Virus record (IMG/VR): IMGVR_UViG_3300046516_001305 | Location: 1-37,743 of that record | Direction: 5' to 3' (one strand) | Source of the DNA: a virus | DNA length: 37,743 nt | Part shown: positions 22,174 to 29,742 of the stretch, one piece after another | How the letters are laid out: each line of letters opens with the position of its first letter | Position numbering within the stretch: the stretch's first letter is position 1 | Program-made: the position numbers and the translations under genes | Notes under the pieces: model-generated | Databases searched by the model: none | What the model saw: the letters and a program-made list of their open reading frames with translations, nothing else | What the model was told of the DNA's origin: nothing

Positions 22174-22731
22174 ATGCCCGATCAGTCTACCCCGAAACGA
22201 CTGTCTCGACGCCCTCGTGTCACATGCATTTGTGAAGTCTGCGATGCATCATTTCTGGCACCGCCCCGCAAAGTTGAAGCGGGTCTCGCACGCTTCTGTT
22301 CGGTCACATGCCGCGCAATCGCGCGACGAACGCGCATTGAACAAATCTGCGAACATTGCGGCAAGGTATTCCTGACGCATCCAAACAGACTCCTTCACGG
22401 GAGAGGGCGCTTCTGCTCGCGTTCGTGCGGCACCGCAAGCAAGCAAGGAGCGGATGCATCGCATTGGAAGGGTGGGCGCACGATGACACCTACCGGGTAT
22501 GTCAAAGTGCGCGTCGCGAAAGGTAAAGACGTGTTTGAACACCGACTTGTCATGGAACAGGTCATTGGTCGTCCGTTGCTTCCAGAAGAAGTTGTGCATC
22601 ATTGTGATGGCAACCCTGCAAACAATGACCCTGGAAACCTGCTCCTATTCGCCAATAACGTCGAGCATATGCGCTTCCACAAAGCACAAGCCGGCGATCA
22701 GTGGGGAGCACATGCACGCAAGAAGGAGTGA
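22174..22731 (+). CDS. HNH homing-type endonuclease with two zinc fingers, 185 aa
   Basis: The protein has two N-terminal zinc fingers (CICEVCDASF...RFCSVTC and QICEHCGKVF...RFCSRSC) followed by an HNH core: TPTGYVKVRVAKGKDVFEHR, IGRPLLPEEVVHHCDGNPAN, NDPGNLLLFANNVEHMRFHK. It is related to the HNH gene at 2930 throughout, with one finger more. It is inserted between prohead protease and a membrane protein gene, opposite to the late operon. Like other free-standing homing nucleases it probably promotes its own spread by cutting phage DNA lacking the insertion. Confidence 0.88.
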   Translation: MPDQSTPKRLSRRPRVTCICEVCDASFLAPPRKVEAGLARFCSVTCRAIARRTRIEQICEHCGKVFLTHPNRLLHGRGRFCSRSCGTASKQGADASHWKGGRTMTPTGYVKVRVAKGKDVFEHRLVMEQVIGRPLLPEEVVHHCDGNPANNDPGNLLLFANNVEHMRFHKAQAGDQWGAHARKKE

Positions 22732-22746
22732 ATGAGCGTGTATCGT

Positions 22747-22914
22747 TCATCCCACGCCTCCGTGCCAAAGAAGGAACGCCACGGCCATCAAGCACCAGGC
22801 GAACGAGTGAACCCGCCAGCGCGCGTAGTCAACCGTGGTGAATCCCATCAGGAAGTCCAGGCCCCAAATGATGGCGGCGCAGAGAAACAGGAGCAGCACG
22901 AATGTCAGTTTCAT
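22747..22914 (-). CDS. Small two-helix membrane protein, 55 aa
   Basis: I start at the ATG at 22914 with GAGGAG six bases upstream. Residues 3-20 (LTFVLLLFLCAAIIWGLDF) and 36-51 (FAWCLMAVAFLLWHG) are two membrane segments, with a short charged loop between. Class II holins have this topology, but the gene lies next to the portal gene, so a role in the head or in superinfection control is also possible. Its stop is 15 bases from the converging HNH stop. Confidence 0.65.
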   Translation of the reverse strand: MKLTFVLLLFLCAAIIWGLDFLMGFTTVDYARWRVHSFAWCLMAVAFLLWHGGVG

Positions 22915-22924
22915 GGCCGACTCC

Positions 22925-24370
22925 TCATCTGGTGAGCGGTGCCGCTGCCACTGCGTCTGCGGCCGGTTGATTGCCATTCGTCGCTGGCGTCGGCGGTGGG
23001 TTTGGTGCGCCGGGTTCCGTGTTCACCGGCACCGTGCTTGCCCGCACCGGCTGGGCAATCGATCCGTCACTGAAGCTCGCTCCCCGCGCCAGCAGGTAGA
23101 TGCCCTCATCTTCGGGACGCGATTCCAGGTCAACCATTCGCAGCGCGGCCGCGCGATCGATGATGCCGCCGAAGAAGAGCTTCGTTGCTCGGTCGGCAAC
23201 GGCCGTCGCATCCTCCTGCAAGGCACTGACATTGCTTGTGTCGAACTCGACGAACTGCCCGATCTGTCCGTTGAAGTCGTCACGCAACAAAGCCCGCGTC
23301 AGCACGTCCCCGAATGATTTGTAGGTCGGCATAATGTTGCCGCGGTAGGTAGCCTCGCGGGCGGCCTGATAGTTCGCGTACGTGGCGTGTTCCAACCCGA
23401 CGCCGAGGCCCGCGACAATCGCGGCCACCTGCATCAGCCCGGAGATGCGCGTCTCCGAGAAGTAGTGGATCGCCGTCAGGTCGAGGTCTTTGGGATTCCA
23501 TGAAGGCGTCGCGACCTGCAAGCCGCCCGTTGCCACCATCGTCGAACCGCGGCCGTCACCCGTAAAGCGCGAGTTGAAATAGGTCATCAGGGCCTGGGCT
23601 TCGTCCTTGCTGATCGTCTTGTCGCCCGATGGCGAGATGATGGCCCCGGGTGATCCCATGTTGTGCAGGATCGAAGCGGTATACGCTTCCGCTTCCTCAT
23701 CGTTGTAGACCAGCCGCAGGACGGCACGCAGCGGTGACAGACCCATGCGCGGATTGCGCGGATCCTGTGACCAGCGGAAGTGGATCACGTCCGCATCGTC
23801 CAGCGGATACCACTTGCCCGTGCGCCAGACCTGATAGCCGGTAAGGAAGTGCTGCCCCGCAGGGTCCCACGTCGGGCGAATCGAGATCTGCGGTTCGTAC
23901 CAGAGCTCCGCGGGGATACCGGCCGCGTTGCGGAACTTCAGCAGATAGGCGTTGCCATGCACGTTGTAATCCGCGAGCAGCGCCTGGGAGACCGTCTCCC
24001 ACGACATGTAGGGGTTCGGCTCATCGATCAACTGCGTGACGGGATGATCGGGGATTGCCTCTTCGCCCGTGTCGCTGCGTTTGACGACCCGCGGCGGCGC
24101 TTCGGGGAAGACGCGCTGCACGTACTGGACGCAGGCCATGATCGCCGACGACATCTCCAGCTCGCCGACGGACTGCTGATAGTTGACGCGCGACCCGGCA
24201 TACAGGACGGGCAGCGAGCCGCCCGTCATCTGCCCGCCCGTGGTGAAGTTACCGAAAAAGCCGGTGCTTGCGAAGGGCACCGCGGGCGCGACGGGTGCGG
24301 CCTTCGCTTCCGGCGGTGGGAAGTCGCCGAACATGAACTTCGAGAAGAGGCTGCGCTTTTTCTCTGCCAT
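22925..24370 (-). CDS. Portal protein, HK97 family, 481 aa
   Basis: The ATG at 24370 follows GAGAGG by six bases; longer frames overlap terminase. The sequence matches HK97-type portals: YQQSVGELEMSSAIMACVQY, DHPVTQLIDEPNPYMSWETV, NAYLLKFRNAAGIPAELWYE, then RNPRMGLSPLRAVLRLVYND and the aromatic-rich middle helix region. The end is a Pro/Ala-rich tail. It forms the dodecameric ring through which DNA is packaged and ejected. It follows terminase after 10 bases. Confidence 0.95.
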   Translation of the reverse strand: MAEKKRSLFSKFMFGDFPPPEAKAAPVAPAVPFASTGFFGNFTTGGQMTGGSLPVLYAGSRVNYQQSVGELEMSSAIMACVQYVQRVFPEAPPRVVKRSDTGEEAIPDHPVTQLIDEPNPYMSWETVSQALLADYNVHGNAYLLKFRNAAGIPAELWYEPQISIRPTWDPAGQHFLTGYQVWRTGKWYPLDDADVIHFRWSQDPRNPRMGLSPLRAVLRLVYNDEEAEAYTASILHNMGSPGAIISPSGDKTISKDEAQALMTYFNSRFTGDGRGSTMVATGGLQVATPSWNPKDLDLTAIHYFSETRISGLMQVAAIVAGLGVGLEHATYANYQAAREATYRGNIMPTYKSFGDVLTRALLRDDFNGQIGQFVEFDTSNVSALQEDATAVADRATKLFFGGIIDRAAALRMVDLESRPEDEGIYLLARGASFSDGSIAQPVRASTVPVNTEPGAPNPPPTPATNGNQPAADAVAAAPLTR

Positions 24371-24380
24371 GCGCATCCTC

Positions 24381-25700
24381 TCAGTCCGGTAGTGCGAACG
24401 TGATTTCCCGCGACTCGCCCGCACTCAGTTCCGTCAGGGCCCAGACCGCCGCATCGAGTCGGTCGGGGCTCGCGCCGGACTCGGGCGTCCAGCTGCACAG
24501 TTGGTCCTCAAGCGCCGCGAAGACGTTCTCACGCAGGTGATCGCGCTCGTCCACGTGCCAGACACGCCGTTGCTCATAGAGGGCAGCGATCGGGGCCGCT
24601 CTGATCGCCTTCCCACGCGATGCATGGACTTTCGTGTACGGAATTCCCTTGCGCCGCGTCCGCAGCGTGTCCTCGACCATGTCACCGCCGTTGTTCACCT
24701 CGGCCACGATCCGGTCGGCCGCGAACTCGTCGAAGGCGGCGATCGCCCGCCGTGCCCAGCCGTCCGGTGACGCCTTGCAGGAGCGGTCCGCGATCACGTC
24801 GTAGGTGCCATCGGGCCGTGTGCCGGCGACGATGATGCCCGTCTCGTCGGAGCCCTCGTTCGCGCTCGTGGCGGGGTCGATCGCGACCACCACGCGGGTG
24901 TAGTCTTCGCTACGGGGACGGCGCTGGAACGAGTCGAAGTGCCAAAGAGCCCCCGGCGTGTCAGTGAGCAGTTCACCGAAGATCTCCTGGCGCGACATCC
25001 GCGTCCCGGCGTACCGCTTGACGATCTGGGCAAAGAACGCCGGCGAGAGATTGTCGATATTCGCGTAGGTCGATCCGCGCGTCACCGCCACGTCGTGACC
25101 GTCGCGCGCCACGAGATCTCGCACCAACTGGCGCGGCTTCGGAGTCGTTGTCACGAGGCAGCGCGGCTGTGCTCCAATCCGAAGGCCAAACATGAGCATG
25201 TCGAACGCATCGGGATAGCGATAGGAAGACAACTCATCGCACCATGCGGTGTCGAAGTTCCCGCCCCGGAGACGGTCAGGTTCATCCGCGCTATAGGTCG
25301 TGGCAATCGCACCCGTGTGAAACGTGATACGCCGCTTCGACGGCTCATAGACGGGGCGCTCATGCGGGGGGAACACCGAGAGAATGCCGGACGTGCCTTC
25401 GGTAACAATGTCACGAACATCAGCGGCTGTCGGCCCGACCAGCGCGATGCGGTGTGCCTGTCCGCTACTGACGCGAGCGCGCACCCACTGGCTACCGGTC
25501 AGGGTCTTCCCGAAACCTCTGCCCGCGAGCAGGAGCCAGATCGTCCAATCTCCCGGTGGCGGCAGTTGCGCCGGACGTGCCCACACACCTTCCCAATCGT
25601 ACAAGTAAAACGCCGCGTTCTTTTCAGAGACGGCGGAGAGGATTTCCGTGCGATCCTCAGTCGGAAGGCTCGCGAGTCGTTCTACCAGCGACGTATGCAT
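24381..25700 (-). CDS. terL: Terminase large subunit, 439 aa
   Basis: Residues 60-66 (GRGFGKT) are the Walker A motif, residues 149-157 (FDTAWCDEL) Walker B, and CLVTTTPKP the coupling motif. The nuclease half has D275 in VVAIDPAT, EVNNGGD, and SPDRLDAAVWAL with the last acidic residues. The protein pumps DNA into the head and cuts it. I use the ATG at 25700, six bases after GGAAG; another at 25706 is possible. The start lies 43 bases inside the end of the GIY-YIG gene, so the insertion replaced the region before this gene. A frame extending to 25826 is a shadow. Confidence 0.94.
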   Translation of the reverse strand: MHTSLVERLASLPTEDRTEILSAVSEKNAAFYLYDWEGVWARPAQLPPPGDWTIWLLLAGRGFGKTLTGSQWVRARVSSGQAHRIALVGPTAADVRDIVTEGTSGILSVFPPHERPVYEPSKRRITFHTGAIATTYSADEPDRLRGGNFDTAWCDELSSYRYPDAFDMLMFGLRIGAQPRCLVTTTPKPRQLVRDLVARDGHDVAVTRGSTYANIDNLSPAFFAQIVKRYAGTRMSRQEIFGELLTDTPGALWHFDSFQRRPRSEDYTRVVVAIDPATSANEGSDETGIIVAGTRPDGTYDVIADRSCKASPDGWARRAIAAFDEFAADRIVAEVNNGGDMVEDTLRTRRKGIPYTKVHASRGKAIRAAPIAALYEQRRVWHVDERDHLRENVFAALEDQLCSWTPESGASPDRLDAAVWALTELSAGESREITFALPD

Positions 25701-26508
25701 CCGCATCTTCCGGTAAGTCGTCCCGCGTGATCGCCGCATATTGGCGACCGTGCACGATACAGCACACCGTTTGTGGAGATACCTGAAAGAGCGCCGCGTA
25801 TTCCTTCTGAGAACGCGACAACGCATCGTATTTGATGATTGCCGCCTGCTGTGGCGTCAGACGCCGGAGCGCATCGCGTGACTTCTCACGCGCCGACGGA
25901 GTGACGATGCGGCCTTTCTGCGCTGCGCTCATATGCTCGCGCGCGACATCGGTGTGCGTCCCCCCGCGCAACTTCGCCGCGCGCCGTTCGATCACCTCAG
26001 GGCTAAAGACCTGCACGGCACGTGCGGCACGTATCTTCTCTTTCGTTGCCTCGGTGAGCCGTTGTCCTGACCGCGCCGCGCTGATCTTCGCCACGTGCTC
26101 AGGTGAACGATTCAGCGCGATCTGCTGCATCTTGGCCCGCATCTCCGGCCCGTTCTTCCGTCCGGTATTCGCAAGAGCGATCTTCCGCTTGTGTTCTTCG
26201 CTGAGCGGCGCGCCGACGCGACCGCGACCGCCCGCCGTCGTGTTGTATCCGTGCGGCAGTTGCGAATCCAGTGTCCGTATCCAATCGGATTCGCGTGCTA
26301 ACAACTCGTCCAATCCCTCGCAGATTTCCAGCACCTCAAAGGAGAACGCCTCAACGCCGTATTTCCTGATCGCGCGATGGATTGCGAGTCTCGGTTGATG
26401 AGTCGAATCGTAGATGTGCTGCCGCCAACGCACCGCGACAGGTCGCGTCGTGATCCCAACATAGACCTTGCTATTGACGGTGTTGCGGATCCGATAGACC
26501 ACTCCCAT
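25657..26508 (-). CDS. GIY-YIG homing endonuclease between terminase genes, 283 aa
   Basis: Residues 4-90 form the GIY-YIG nuclease: VVYRIRN, KVYVGIT, RWRQHIYDS, then ESDWIRTLDS with the catalytic Glu and GYNTTAGG. Residues 100-190 hold repeated NUMOD3-like segments (SEEHKRKIALANTGRK, SPEHVAKISAARSGQ, TEATKEKIRAARAV). The C-terminus has a helix-turn-helix (SQKEYAALFQVSPQTVCCIV). These features are typical of free-standing homing nucleases. The gene separates the terminase subunits and its last 44 bases overlap the large subunit. A -10 six bases before the ATG suggests a leaderless mRNA. Confidence 0.9.
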   Translation of the reverse strand: MGVVYRIRNTVNSKVYVGITTRPVAVRWRQHIYDSTHQPRLAIHRAIRKYGVEAFSFEVLEICEGLDELLARESDWIRTLDSQLPHGYNTTAGGRGRVGAPLSEEHKRKIALANTGRKNGPEMRAKMQQIALNRSPEHVAKISAARSGQRLTEATKEKIRAARAVQVFSPEVIERRAAKLRGGTHTDVAREHMSAAQKGRIVTPSAREKSRDALRRLTPQQAAIIKYDALSRSQKEYAALFQVSPQTVCCIVHGRQYAAITRDDLPEDADAYVAGRTTREPSD

Positions 26509-26514
26509 GCACCG

Positions 26515-26523
26515 ATTATACCA
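26515..26523 (-). promoter_or_regulatory. Extended -10 promoter of the GIY-YIG gene
   Basis: TGG then TATAAT (complement of 26515-26523) lies six bases before the GIY-YIG ATG, so a transcript from the normal distance would begin at or next to the start codon. The stop codon of the small terminase is part of this -10. No good -35 is seen, consistent with an extended -10 promoter. Confidence 0.6.
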
Positions 26524-26971
26524 CGTTCTCCGCTTCCTGACGCGCTAAACGACGTTTGGCAATCTCATCCACCTTCTGCGCCAAAAGCGTCCGGGCGTCG
26601 TCAGTGTGGACATGCTCGCTGCGCTCCGTCGCTTGACCGGTCAGCAGGAGGACCTTCTCGATCGCCGTGGCGATGACGACGATCGCCGCACGCGCATCGG
26701 TCTCAGCGATCACCGCAGGTTGGCGGATATGTGCGAGGTACTCACCGATCCCTGCGAGCAGTTGCGGCACATAGTCGGCGGCCGTTTGGGCGATCAGTTC
26801 CTGCCGTTTTGCGGCGCGTATCGTCGCGTATTCGTCACGAACGCCCTGATATTTCGCGGCAAAGTGCCAGCCCACGCCCGCCGCTTTCGCGGCCGCTTCA
26901 ACGGTTGCGCCATTGGCGAAGGCGTTCTGGAGGATCTCGATTTCCGCTTCCGATACGGCGCGACGCGGCAT
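26516..26971 (-). CDS. Terminase small subunit candidate, 151 aa
   Basis: The N-terminus has a helix-turn-helix (EAEIEILQNAFANGATVEAA, AKAAGVGWHFAAKYQGVRDE) as in DNA-recognising small terminases, followed by long helices (ADYVPQLLAGIGEYLAHIRQ, ATAIEKVLLLTGQATERSEH) for ring formation and a charged end. It should bind the packaging site and hand DNA to the large subunit. I use the ATG at 26971; the open frame further upstream contains the late-leader terminator. It is the first gene of the late operon. Confidence 0.75.
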   Translation of the reverse strand: MPRRAVSEAEIEILQNAFANGATVEAAAKAAGVGWHFAAKYQGVRDEYATIRAAKRQELIAQTAADYVPQLLAGIGEYLAHIRQPAVIAETDARAAIVVIATAIEKVLLLTGQATERSEHVHTDDARTLLAQKVDEIAKRRLARQEAENVV

Positions 26972-27002
26972 GACGATCCCCCGTAAAGGCGGTGATACGC
27001 GA

Positions 27003-27031
27003 GGCAAAACAAAACCCGGCGGTCTGCCGGG
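27003..27031 (-). terminator. Terminator in the leader of the late operon
   Basis: On the minus strand CCCGGC (27031-27026) and GCCGGG (27020-27015) pair with a five-base loop, followed by TTTTGTTTTG. It lies 32 bases before the small terminase start. It would end early transcription or act as a gate that must be overcome for late expression. Confidence 0.75.
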
Positions 27032-27055
27032 GACAGTAACTCCATCCTGCACTAC

Positions 27056-27084
27056 AGTGTATCCGCATCTGTCAAGACCCGTAA
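27056..27084 (-). promoter_or_regulatory. Candidate late promoter just upstream of the leader terminator
   Basis: On the minus strand TTACGG (27084-27079) and TACACT (27061-27056) are 17 bases apart. A perfect TTGACA also occurs at 27075-27070 but has no matching -10 at normal distance. If used, transcription would meet the terminator about 20 bases later, as at lambda late promoters. Confidence 0.4.
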
Positions 27085-27107
27085 CCCGAGACCACTTTTC
27101 ATAACCG

Positions 27108-27818
27108 TCACGATTTTCCACGCGTTTTTCGATCGGAAAGAACCAAGCCCATCGTGTAGCGATGTGCGCGAAGGGCTGTCAACGACCACCCGTACCGCTC
27201 TGCGATCGATCGATCTGAGAGCCCCGCATAGAAGGCGAGCGATAATCGATGCTCATCCTCAGCAGACCAAACATGCCGCCCCGTGGCAAGACCTAACCGA
27301 TGCATTTTTGACATCACTGCTTTGTAGCTTCGTCCAAACTCGCTTGCGATGCGCCGCGTGGAGATTCCGCGTGCGACCGCTGCACGCAGTTGAGTAATCT
27401 CCGCCTCAGACCATGCGCCGGGGGAGTTGTATACCCGTTCACCGGACGGCATCGTAATCCGTCGATGAATCGTAATACCGCACTTAGCCGCCTTCCTCCT
27501 CACAGAGCCCGGCGTACGGCCAAGATGGTGGGCGATCTCCGCATTGGAAGCCCCCCGCGCAGCCAGTGCACGCAACTCCACGATCTCGGTGGATGAGTAA
27601 GGCACGCGCGTTTTCCACTTGATCGCCGCCATCGGTGCGTGCAGCCCAACCGCTCCCCGCGACCGCAGCAGCCTGAGGCGGCAATAGATCGACCGGCATG
27701 AGCGTCCGAGCTGGCGTGCGACGCGATCACGCCATCGGCCGCGAGCGTTGTACTCGCGGACCAGGATCGCGTCCTCATGCGAAGACCATGCGCCAGTAAC
27801 ACGGGCACGTTCCTCCAT
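27108..27818 (-). CDS. Tandem Myb/SANT-like DNA-binding protein, 236 aa
   Basis: The ATG at 27818 follows AAGGGGG. The protein holds four similar trihelical units, each opening with a Trp or Tyr: GAWSSHEDAILVREY, PYSSTEIVELRALAARGASN, GAWSEAEITQLRAAVARGIS and HVWSAEDEHRLSLAFYAGLS, with arginine-rich recognition helices (RTPGSVRRKAAKCGI, RSYKAVMSKMHRLGL). These are Myb/SANT-type DNA-binding repeats. A similar protein is encoded at 33182-33982. It lies directly before the late leader, so a late gene regulator or packaging cofactor is a reasonable guess. Confidence 0.72.
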   Translation of the reverse strand: MEERARVTGAWSSHEDAILVREYNARGRWRDRVARQLGRSCRSIYCRLRLLRSRGAVGLHAPMAAIKWKTRVPYSSTEIVELRALAARGASNAEIAHHLGRTPGSVRRKAAKCGITIHRRITMPSGERVYNSPGAWSEAEITQLRAAVARGISTRRIASEFGRSYKAVMSKMHRLGLATGRHVWSAEDEHRLSLAFYAGLSDRSIAERYGWSLTALRAHRYTMGLVLSDRKTRGKS

Positions 27819-27832
27819 CCCCGTAGCCCCCT

Positions 27833-28261
27833 TCACGCGAGCGCCTCGAACCGTGTCACCCACGCCCATTCCCGATCGAGCGCGCGGGCGAACTCGTCGC
27901 GGTAGGTGCGGGCGGTGGACTCCGCGATGTCAAAGAGTCTTGCAGCCTGGCGGTCGTCCATGACAATGCGGGGATCGTTGGCGAATGCATAGTGCCAGAG
28001 GCCGTCCTGAAGGATGATGCCCGTCTCCATTGCCAGCCAGACGGGGAAGTGCTTGGTGACGAGGCCGTGGCGGGCATGGTCGCCAAGCACGCGTGCCATC
28101 GTGGTGACAACCGGACCCAGTTCCGCGCGCTGGATGGCGGCCCAGGAAATGCCGAAGCAGGAGTCACCTCCTGACCGCTCACCGAAACCACTCGTGGCGC
28201 GAAACATACCGCCGAGGACGATGAGCCGCTTGAAACGATAAACGGGGAAGTGCTCAGTCAT
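27833..28261 (-). CDS. Hypothetical protein with C-terminal HTH, possible late regulator, 142 aa
   Basis: The ATG at 28261 overlaps the stop of the zinc-ribbon gene (TGATG) and is preceded by GGAGG. Residues 1-40 and 60-95 (FGISWAAIQRAELGPVVTTM, KHFPVWLAMETGIILQDGLW) are hydrophobic helices. Residues 108-135 (MDDRQAARLFDIAESTARTY) look like a helix-turn-helix similar to sigma region 4. The position before the late operon fits phage late activators of the ArpU/RinA sort, but I recognise no family. Confidence 0.6.
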   Translation of the reverse strand: MTEHFPVYRFKRLIVLGGMFRATSGFGERSGGDSCFGISWAAIQRAELGPVVTTMARVLGDHARHGLVTKHFPVWLAMETGIILQDGLWHYAFANDPRIVMDDRQAARLFDIAESTARTYRDEFARALDREWAWVTRFEALA

Positions 28262-28470
28262 CACCACCACCTCCTGCCTTTCCTGTGGCGGATGCGATCG
28301 CGCTCACGGCAATCCGCAAGGTTCGCCGCCCGGTATGCGCGATAGCGTGCCGTCTCACACTGCCGACACTGCCAGCGGTACTGGACGCCGGTGCCGTGCG
28401 GGTTATCGCGGGTGGCGAACTCGCCAGCGTCGACGTTCCGCTCCTGGCCGCAGGTCGGACAGTGTTTCAT
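28261..28470 (-). CDS. Zinc-ribbon protein, 69 aa
   Basis: I use the ATG at 28470 at the beginning of MKHCPTCGQERNVDAGEF. Two CxxC pairs (CPTCG and CRQCE) make a zinc ribbon, followed by a strongly basic helix (ARYRAYRAANLADCRERDRI). This is a common small phage type that may bind nucleic acid. It couples to the next gene through an overlapping stop and start. Confidence 0.65.
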   Translation of the reverse strand: MKHCPTCGQERNVDAGEFATRDNPHGTGVQYRWQCRQCETARYRAYRAANLADCRERDRIRHRKGRRWW

Positions 28471-28526
28471 GCGCGCTCCGGTCGCCGGGTCGACGGAGAC
28501 CGGATTGGGAGAGGGCCTGCCGCGGG

Positions 28527-28841
28527 TCAAACTTCCACCTCGAGTTCCACGCCGTCTTTTTGGTGATGGCGGATCTTGACCCGTGCCCACGCATCGCCGA
28601 GCGTCTCCCGAAACGCCGCCCGCACTGCCACCGCCAGCCCCTCTGCGGTGATCGGTTCCGCGGTCAGTGCGCGGACGGTGGCGGCATACCACTCGATCGT
28701 CACGCACTGCTCACGCGGCCCGTACCATGCCAGCACGTCGAAGGTGCAGGTGTCGTCAGCCAGGAGGCAACGACCGGGCACGTCAGCCATCGTCAGGGCG
28801 ACGGAGGTGATGCCGGGGTTGGGGAAGGTGTCAGTGTTCAT
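28527..28841 (-). CDS. Hypothetical protein, 104 aa, possible T-fold
   Basis: Sequence: an opening MNTDTFPNPGITSVALTMAD, then TCTFDVLAWYGPREQCVTIE and a helix followed by RVKIRHHQKDGVELEVEV. The order of strands and helix reminds me of the tunnelling-fold family that contains QueF, but catalytic residues of QueF are not clear and other queuosine genes are missing, so this is a weak guess. The gene overlaps the end of the methyltransferase gene by 11 bases and may act with it. Confidence 0.6.
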   Translation of the reverse strand: MNTDTFPNPGITSVALTMADVPGRCLLADDTCTFDVLAWYGPREQCVTIEWYAATVRALTAEPITAEGLAVAVRAAFRETLGDAWARVKIRHHQKDGVELEVEV

Positions 28842-29742
28842 GCAGCACCCCTTCCGCTGCGATGATGGCGCGGGCGATCACTTCGGCGCACTGGGGGACG
28901 ACGGCGTTGCCGAGGGCGCGCACTCGCTCTCGATCAAGACGTTTGTCCAATCGTCGGGAAAGCCCATCAACCACTCTCCCCAGCGCGGGTTCACCATTCC
29001 AAGAAGGGCGTTCTTTCCATGCGATTGCAGGTCGCTCCACCGTGATGCGGTCGGCGTCGGCCAGATCGTCACTGCATCTGTGAGCGTGTAGCCCGCATGG
29101 ATGCCTGTGGGCGGCACGCGCCTCCGGTTCGCCGTGGCGTTGCGCGCCATCTTGCTGTCTCCGACTGTTGGTGTCGGGAAGATGGGCGATGACCCAGAGC
29201 CGCATACGCTGATGCCACGCCCCGACGCCACCAGCCGGAAAAACAAGCGGCGGTCCGACCTCGTAACCGCTGGCTTCCAGGTCAAGAACCAGCGTGTCGA
29301 GTGCCATGTGGACGATTCCATCAACGTTCTCACACACAACCCAGCGAGACCGGACGGCTTGAATAACCGAGAGCATTTCCGGCCAGAGATAGCGGTCATC
29401 ATCCTTGCCGCCTCGCTTCCCGGCGTGACTAAACGGCTGGCAGGGAAGTCCTCCGGCAATAACGTCAACTGCCGGGGCGTCGGTGATGGTGCGGATGTCG
29501 CCATAGCAAGGCACCCCCGGCCAATGTTTCGCTAATACCCGCCTACAGTAGTCGTCCACTTCGCAGAACCAGCGCGTCTCAAACCCCGCCCAAGCGAAAC
29601 CGAGGTCGATCCCGCCCACCCCGGAAAAGAGCGAACCCACCGTAAACGCGCTGTGCGCCACGCTACGGACCGTTTCATCGTCAGAGGCAATCGGCGGCTT
29701 TACGGCCAAAGATGCCGTAGCGGGCGGCAGTGGGCCATTCAC
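28831..29742 (-). CDS. DNA cytosine-C5 methyltransferase, 303 aa
   Basis: The start is a GTG overlapping the antitoxin stop. The protein has motif I FSGVGGIDLGFAWAG, motif IV GGLPCQPFSHAGKRGG with the catalytic Cys, motif VI CENVDGI, motif VIII QRMRLWVIAHLPD, and motif X RVRALGNAVVPQ, so the enzyme should be active. It methylates cytosine at C5, probably to protect phage DNA from restriction. The region between motifs VIII and X is short. In the shifted frame at 28878-29180 the same DNA reads FPTPTVGDSK, IWPTPTASRW and WGEWLMGFPDDWT, also familiar from phage methyltransferases. Confidence 0.93.
   Translation of the reverse strand: MNGPLPPATASLAVKPPIASDDETVRSVAHSAFTVGSLFSGVGGIDLGFAWAGFETRWFCEVDDYCRRVLAKHWPGVPCYGDIRTITDAPAVDVIAGGLPCQPFSHAGKRGGKDDDRYLWPEMLSVIQAVRSRWVVCENVDGIVHMALDTLVLDLEASGYEVGPPLVFPAGGVGAWHQRMRLWVIAHLPDTNSRRQQDGAQRHGEPEARAAHRHPCGLHAHRCSDDLADADRITVERPAIAWKERPSWNGEPALGRVVDGLSRRLDKRLDRERVRALGNAVVPQCAEVIARAIIAAEGVLHEH

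Noticed and set aside
25707-25826. N-terminal extension of the large terminase
   Set aside because: The extra residues are basic shadow sequence of the GIY-YIG gene.
28878-29504. Second methyltransferase gene in the shifted frame
   Set aside because: Only the last third resembles a methyltransferase; the start lacks motif I and the main frame has all motifs, so it is reported as a finding rather than a gene.
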